From Acetobacterium sp. (GTDB lineage: Bacteria; Bacillota; Clostridia; Eubacteriales; Eubacteriaceae): DNA of 8,886 nt. The stretch lies in the NCBI GenBank assembly GCA_022013395.1, contig JAKLQL010000552.1, positions 1 through 8,886 on the forward strand, read 5' to 3'. The position numbers and the translations under genes were made by a program. The notes under the pieces are model-generated. The model ran no database searches and was not told where the DNA came from. It saw only the letters and a list, made by a program, of their open reading frames with translations. Position 1 is the first letter of the stretch. Each line of letters starts with the position of its first letter. Of the stretch, positions 5,830-8,886 are shown one piece after another.

Positions 5830-6846
5830 ATGAAAACATCATTTGGATTTGTTTTTAAGGCTTACCTGAAGAGTCGGATCAAGGTAGTGATCGCCTTTGC
5901 TTTATTTATGCTGGTGTTTGCGATCGTCTATGCGCTGTACCATCTGCCGTTGGAGCCCGCCGTTTATAGTTCAGAATTAGTAGTGGCCTTGGCCTTTGTT
6001 TTTGCATGTCTGGATTTTATGCGGTTTTATCAAAAGCACTTGCGTCTGTCCGATCTGATCAATGCGGCATCGGTGGGCGTTGGTGAATTACCCCGGTCTC
6101 GAAATTTACTGGAAAGGGACTATCAAAATCTGGTAAAAGACCTAGCCGAAAACCGAGCTGAGCTGATCTCTCAGTTTGATAACCGACAAACCGATATGAT
6201 TGATTATTACACCCTCTGGGCGCATCAGATTAAAACGCCCATATCGGCCATGGGGCTGCTGCTGCAGACCGAAGAGGGGGCCAGCGAACAGACCCGAGCC
6301 TATCAGCAGGAGCTATTTAAAATCGAACAATATGTGGAGATGGTGCTTCAGTATCTGCGACTGGAAAGCATGTCCGCTGATTTGATTTTGGTAGAATATG
6401 ATTTGGCAGATCTGGTCAGACAGGCGGTAAAAAAATACGGTATTATTTTTATCAATAAAAAAATATCTTTGGATTTGGATGAAATAAAATGCCGGGTTCT
6501 AACCGATGAAAAATGGTTAGTTTTTGTGCTGGAGCAGATTATCTCCAACGCCTTGAAATATACCAATCAGGGCAGAATCTCCATTTATCTGGAAGAAGGG
6601 TCAGAGAAAACGCTGATTATTGAAGACACCGGGGTGGGAATTCGAGCGGAAGACATTGCTCGTATTTTTGATCGGGGTTTTACTGGCTACAACGGCAGAA
6701 TGGATAAAAAATCCACCGGCATCGGTCTTTATCTGTGTCAGCAGGTGTTAAACAAATTATCCCATTCCATTACAGTGACCTCCCAGGTCGGGAAGGGCAC
6801 AAAAGTAAGCATTGACTTATCAACTCAGCGATTTGAAGCTTTATGA
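5830..6846 (+). CDS. bceS: Intramembrane-sensing histidine kinase, BceS-type
   Basis: A 338-residue kinase. Two membrane helices (about 17-36 and 46-65) are joined by a very short outer loop, so there is no room for a sensory domain. This is the hallmark of kinases that read the state of a partner ABC transporter. The H-box HQIKTPISAMGLLLQ places the phosphorylated His at 132. The catalytic domain has the N-box EQIISNALKYTNQG (Asn240), G1 box DTGVGI (Asp266) and G2 box STGIGLYL. All key residues are present and the length fits the family. The ribosome site is weak: AAGGAAAG near 5806 is distant and GGTAG near 5818 is poor, so translation may be coupled to the regulator. The ATG at 5830 is the first that allows the complete first helix. 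Confidence 0.92.
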   Translation: MKTSFGFVFKAYLKSRIKVVIAFALFMLVFAIVYALYHLPLEPAVYSSELVVALAFVFACLDFMRFYQKHLRLSDLINAASVGVGELPRSRNLLERDYQNLVKDLAENRAELISQFDNRQTDMIDYYTLWAHQIKTPISAMGLLLQTEEGASEQTRAYQQELFKIEQYVEMVLQYLRLESMSADLILVEYDLADLVRQAVKKYGIIFINKKISLDLDEIKCRVLTDEKWLVFVLEQIISNALKYTNQGRISIYLEEGSEKTLIIEDTGVGIRAEDIARIFDRGFTGYNGRMDKKSTGIGLYLCQQVLNKLSHSITVTSQVGKGTKVSIDLSTQRFEAL

Positions 6847-6852
6847 GACAAC

Positions 6853-6888
6853 CTTACAAAAGTGTAAGATTAACAGCGAAAATGTAAG
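6853..6888 (+). promoter_or_regulatory. BceR-type operator with a second half-site
   Basis: CTTACAaaagTGTAAG (6853-6868) is a perfect inverted repeat matching the published BceR consensus TNACA-N4-TGTAA. A second TGTAAG (6883-6888) lies exactly 20 bp after the first, about two helical turns, and is preceded by TAACA (6871-6875) at a looser seven-base spacing. The sites start just after the kinase stop and about 50-60 bp upstream of the transporter -10 box, which suits an activator. Confidence 0.8.
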
Positions 6889-6920
6889 CCAAAGCGATGG
6901 CCGACCATTTTCTTTTTCGC

Positions 6921-6926
6921 TATACT
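6921..6926 (+). promoter_or_regulatory. -10 box of the activator-dependent transporter promoter
   Basis: TATACT lies 51 bases before the ATPase start. The expected -35 position (about 6898-6903, TGGCCG) has no resemblance to TTGACA. This is what would be expected of a promoter that needs the bound regulator. Confidence 0.6.
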
Positions 6927-6976
6927 TTGGTTGTAGATTAAAATTCCAACATTTCAGATCATAAAGGGAGAAAATA

Positions 6977-7744
6977 ATGCGATTACTCGAAGTAAAGAAT
7001 TTAAAGAAGATTTATACCACCCGGTTTGGCGGAAACCAGGTTCAGGCGCTTGCCAATGTCAGCTTTTCGGTGGAACAGGGCGAATACGTGGCCATCATGG
7101 GGGAATCCGGTTCCGGTAAAACCACCCTCCTCAATATTTTGGCCTCGTTGGATAAACCAACCAGCGGGGAAGTATTTCTGGATGGCAAGAACATCGTCAC
7201 GATTCAGGATAGCGAAATCTCGGCCTTTCGACGGGACAATTTGGGTTTTGTTTTTCAGGACTTTAATTTGCTGGATACCTTTTCGCTCCAGGATAATATC
7301 TTTTTACCGCTGGTGCTGGCGCAGAAAAGCTATCAGGAAATGGACGGTCGACTTAAGCCGCTGGCCAAACGATTGAATATTGAAGACATTCTGCAAAAAT
7401 TTCCCTACGAGGTTTCCGGTGGGCAAAAGCAGCGGGCTGCCGTCGCCCGAGCACTGATTACTCAGCCAAAGCTGGTACTGGCAGATGAACCCACTGGTGC
7501 CTTGGATTCCAAGGCGGCCATGAATCTGCTGAAGATTTTTTCCGGCATCAATGATTTGGGACAGACGATTCTGATGGTTACCCATTCGGTTGCGGCAGCC
7601 AGCCATGCTAATCGGGTTTTGTTTATCAAGGACGGTGAAATTTTCAATCAAATCTATCGGGGCTCGATGAGCAATGATGATATGTATCAAAAGATCTCTT
7701 ACACCCTATCGGTACTGGCATCCGGGGGTGATGACGTTGAATAA
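6977..7744 (+). CDS. bceA: ABC transporter ATP-binding protein, BceA-type
   Basis: A 255-residue ATPase of the MacB/BceA group (mechanotransmission ABC family) that powers the adjacent permease at the inner face of the membrane. It shows Walker A GESGSGKTT (42-50), the Q-loop at Gln94 (FVFQDFNLL), signature VSGGQKQR (146-153), Walker B LVLADEP with Glu171, the D-loop GALD and switch His203. In characterised Bce systems the complex protects against peptide antibiotics such as bacitracin or lantibiotics that bind lipid II-cycle intermediates. The start at 6977 has AAAGGGAG (6963-6970) six bases upstream. The permease start overlaps the last 14 bases, so the two are translationally coupled. Expression should depend on the operator at 6853-6888. 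Confidence 0.95.
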   Translation: MRLLEVKNLKKIYTTRFGGNQVQALANVSFSVEQGEYVAIMGESGSGKTTLLNILASLDKPTSGEVFLDGKNIVTIQDSEISAFRRDNLGFVFQDFNLLDTFSLQDNIFLPLVLAQKSYQEMDGRLKPLAKRLNIEDILQKFPYEVSGGQKQRAAVARALITQPKLVLADEPTGALDSKAAMNLLKIFSGINDLGQTILMVTHSVAAASHANRVLFIKDGEIFNQIYRGSMSNDDMYQKISYTLSVLASGGDDVE

Positions 7745-8886
7745 ACTATTCTATCCCAAACTGGCAATCCTCAATCTCAAGAAAAACAGCAACACCTATG
7801 TACCGTATATTCTTACCTGCATCGGCTCAATCATTGCCTTTTATACCATGGTTTCGATTCATAGCAATAAGGGTCTGGCGCAAATGCCAGGGGCAACGAA
7901 CTTAAAATTCATTCTTTTTTTGGGGATTATTGTCATCGGCATTTTTTCGGTGATTTTTCTTTTTTACACCAATAGCTTTTTAATTAAGCGCAGAAAAAAG
8001 GAACTTGGTTTATACAGCATTTTAGGACTGGAAAAGAAACATATCGCCCGAGTGCTGTTTTATGAAACGGCGTTTGTAACAGTCATCAGTCTGATTTTGG
8101 GACTGATTGGCGGCGTCCTCATTGGAAAACTGCTTTTTCTGTTGCTTCTGAATATCATCCATTTCAAAAGTCCCCTTGCTTTTCAGATTGATTATTATGG
8201 TTTGTTGATTACGATGGGCGTATTTCTGGCCATCTTTGGTTTGAACTTACTGACAAATTTTTTGCAGGTCAAACTAACCAACCCGATTGATCTGTTAAAA
8301 GGCGGGCAGCATGGGGAAAAGGAACCAAAATCCTCGTGGATTGTCACCCTGATCGGAATTATTTCACTGGGGATTGGTTATGGGATCGCCCTTTCCGTTA
8401 AAACACCACTTACGGCCTTATTGCTTTTCTTTGTGGCGGTGGTGTTTGTCATCATTGGAACCTACGCCCTGTTTATTTCCGGCAGTATTACGCTGTTAAA
8501 ACGATTGAAAAAAAATAAAAAATTCTATTATCAGTCCCGAAACTTCATTTCGGTATCCGGCATGATTTATCGGATGAAACAAAATGCCGTGGGGCTGGCA
8601 AATATTTGTATCTTAAGCACCATGGTATTGGTGACTCTTTCCACCACAGTTTCTTTATATATCGGGCAGGAAAGTATGCGACGGGATTTTTATCCCCTGG
8701 ATGTGAGTATGGTGGGGGAAGTTTCGAATACGGACTTTGCTGAGATTAACCAGATCGTTGGAGCGGAAAAAGCTCGGGAAAATGTGGAAATTGTTGATGA
8801 ACTGTCTTTTGATATGGCAAAGTTCAGGGCGTTTCGGGAAGGGAACCATTTTAAGAAGGACATGGTCGAGGACGAGAGTACCGATG
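7731..8886 (+). CDS. bceB: FtsX-type permease, BceB-type (partial, cut by the right edge)
   Basis: 385 residues are visible before the window ends; the family is usually near 650. Start ATG 7731 overlaps the ATPase stop by 14 bases and has GGGGGTG just upstream. Seven hydrophobic helices are seen (about 22-42, 58-80, 112-142, 152-176, 202-222, 227-252, 288-312). The cytosolic segment KRRKKELGLYSILGLEKKH (87-105) is the typical FtsX-domain coupling region. From about 313 the chain becomes polar (the start of the large outer domain that lies between helices 7 and 8 in BceB proteins), which is thought to contact the peptide and inform the kinase. The missing part should contain the rest of that domain and the last three helices. 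Peptide specificity cannot be told from this portion. Confidence 0.92.
   Translation, partial: MTLNKLFYPKLAILNLKKNSNTYVPYILTCIGSIIAFYTMVSIHSNKGLAQMPGATNLKFILFLGIIVIGIFSVIFLFYTNSFLIKRRKKELGLYSILGLEKKHIARVLFYETAFVTVISLILGLIGGVLIGKLLFLLLLNIIHFKSPLAFQIDYYGLLITMGVFLAIFGLNLLTNFLQVKLTNPIDLLKGGQHGEKEPKSSWIVTLIGIISLGIGYGIALSVKTPLTALLLFFVAVVFVIIGTYALFISGSITLLKRLKKNKKFYYQSRNFISVSGMIYRMKQNAVGLANICILSTMVLVTLSTTVSLYIGQESMRRDFYPLDVSMVGEVSNTDFAEINQIVGAEKARENVEIVDELSFDMAKFRAFREGNHFKKDMVEDESTD

Overview
The window looks like a chromosomal segment from a low-to-moderate GC Gram-positive anaerobe of the Clostridia. An Acetobacterium/Eubacteriaceae-like host is my best guess. The reasons are strong AGGAGG-type ribosome binding sites, sigma-A style promoters, a lipobox lipoprotein, a Bce-type peptide-resistance module, a cobalamin riboswitch and AT-rich intergenic DNA. 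The genus is inferred from general character only, not from a marker gene.

Layout. Bases 1-54 are the last codons of an unidentified plus-strand gene. Bases 55-951 hold no convincing protein gene but are dense in RNA-level structure. They contain copy A of a structured intergenic repeat (111-199), a near-consensus promoter (243-271), a class-I cobalamin riboswitch with a recognisable L5-L13 kissing loop (281-468), its terminator (513-540), a second structured RNA region ending in a strong hairpin (about 549-731), and the extended -10 promoter of the next gene (875-903). A class I glutamine amidotransferase follows (952-1665). Next come copy B of the repeat with a far more elaborate fold (1769-1966), a creatininase-family metallohydrolase (2021-2782) and a MORN-repeat lipoprotein (2853-3701). 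A bidirectional terminator (3731-3761) separates the lipoprotein from a convergent minus-strand membrane-anchored protein with an Fn3-associated (chitobiase C-terminal-like) domain (4851-3783). That gene is split by a one-base frameshift at a ten-A tract.

Bases 5033-8886 are a Bce-type antimicrobial-peptide sensing and detoxification module. It comprises an OmpR-family response regulator (5132-5806), an intramembrane-sensing histidine kinase (5830-6846), an ABC ATPase (6977-7744) and its FtsX-type permease (7731 onward, cut by the window edge). The promoter region in front of the ATPase carries a palindrome, CTTACA-N4-TGTAAG, matching the known BceR operator, plus a second half-site 20 bp downstream. 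In characterised systems the permease/ATPase complex both removes the peptide from its lipid II-cycle target and signals its transport load to the kinase. The kinase then phosphorylates the regulator, which activates the transporter promoter.

The most unusual items are the structured repeat family (two copies, 73 of 77 core positions identical), the cobalamin riboswitch with no gene directly behind it but a second structured RNA there, and the homopolymer frameshift. No tRNA, rRNA, CRISPR array or transposase gene is visible.
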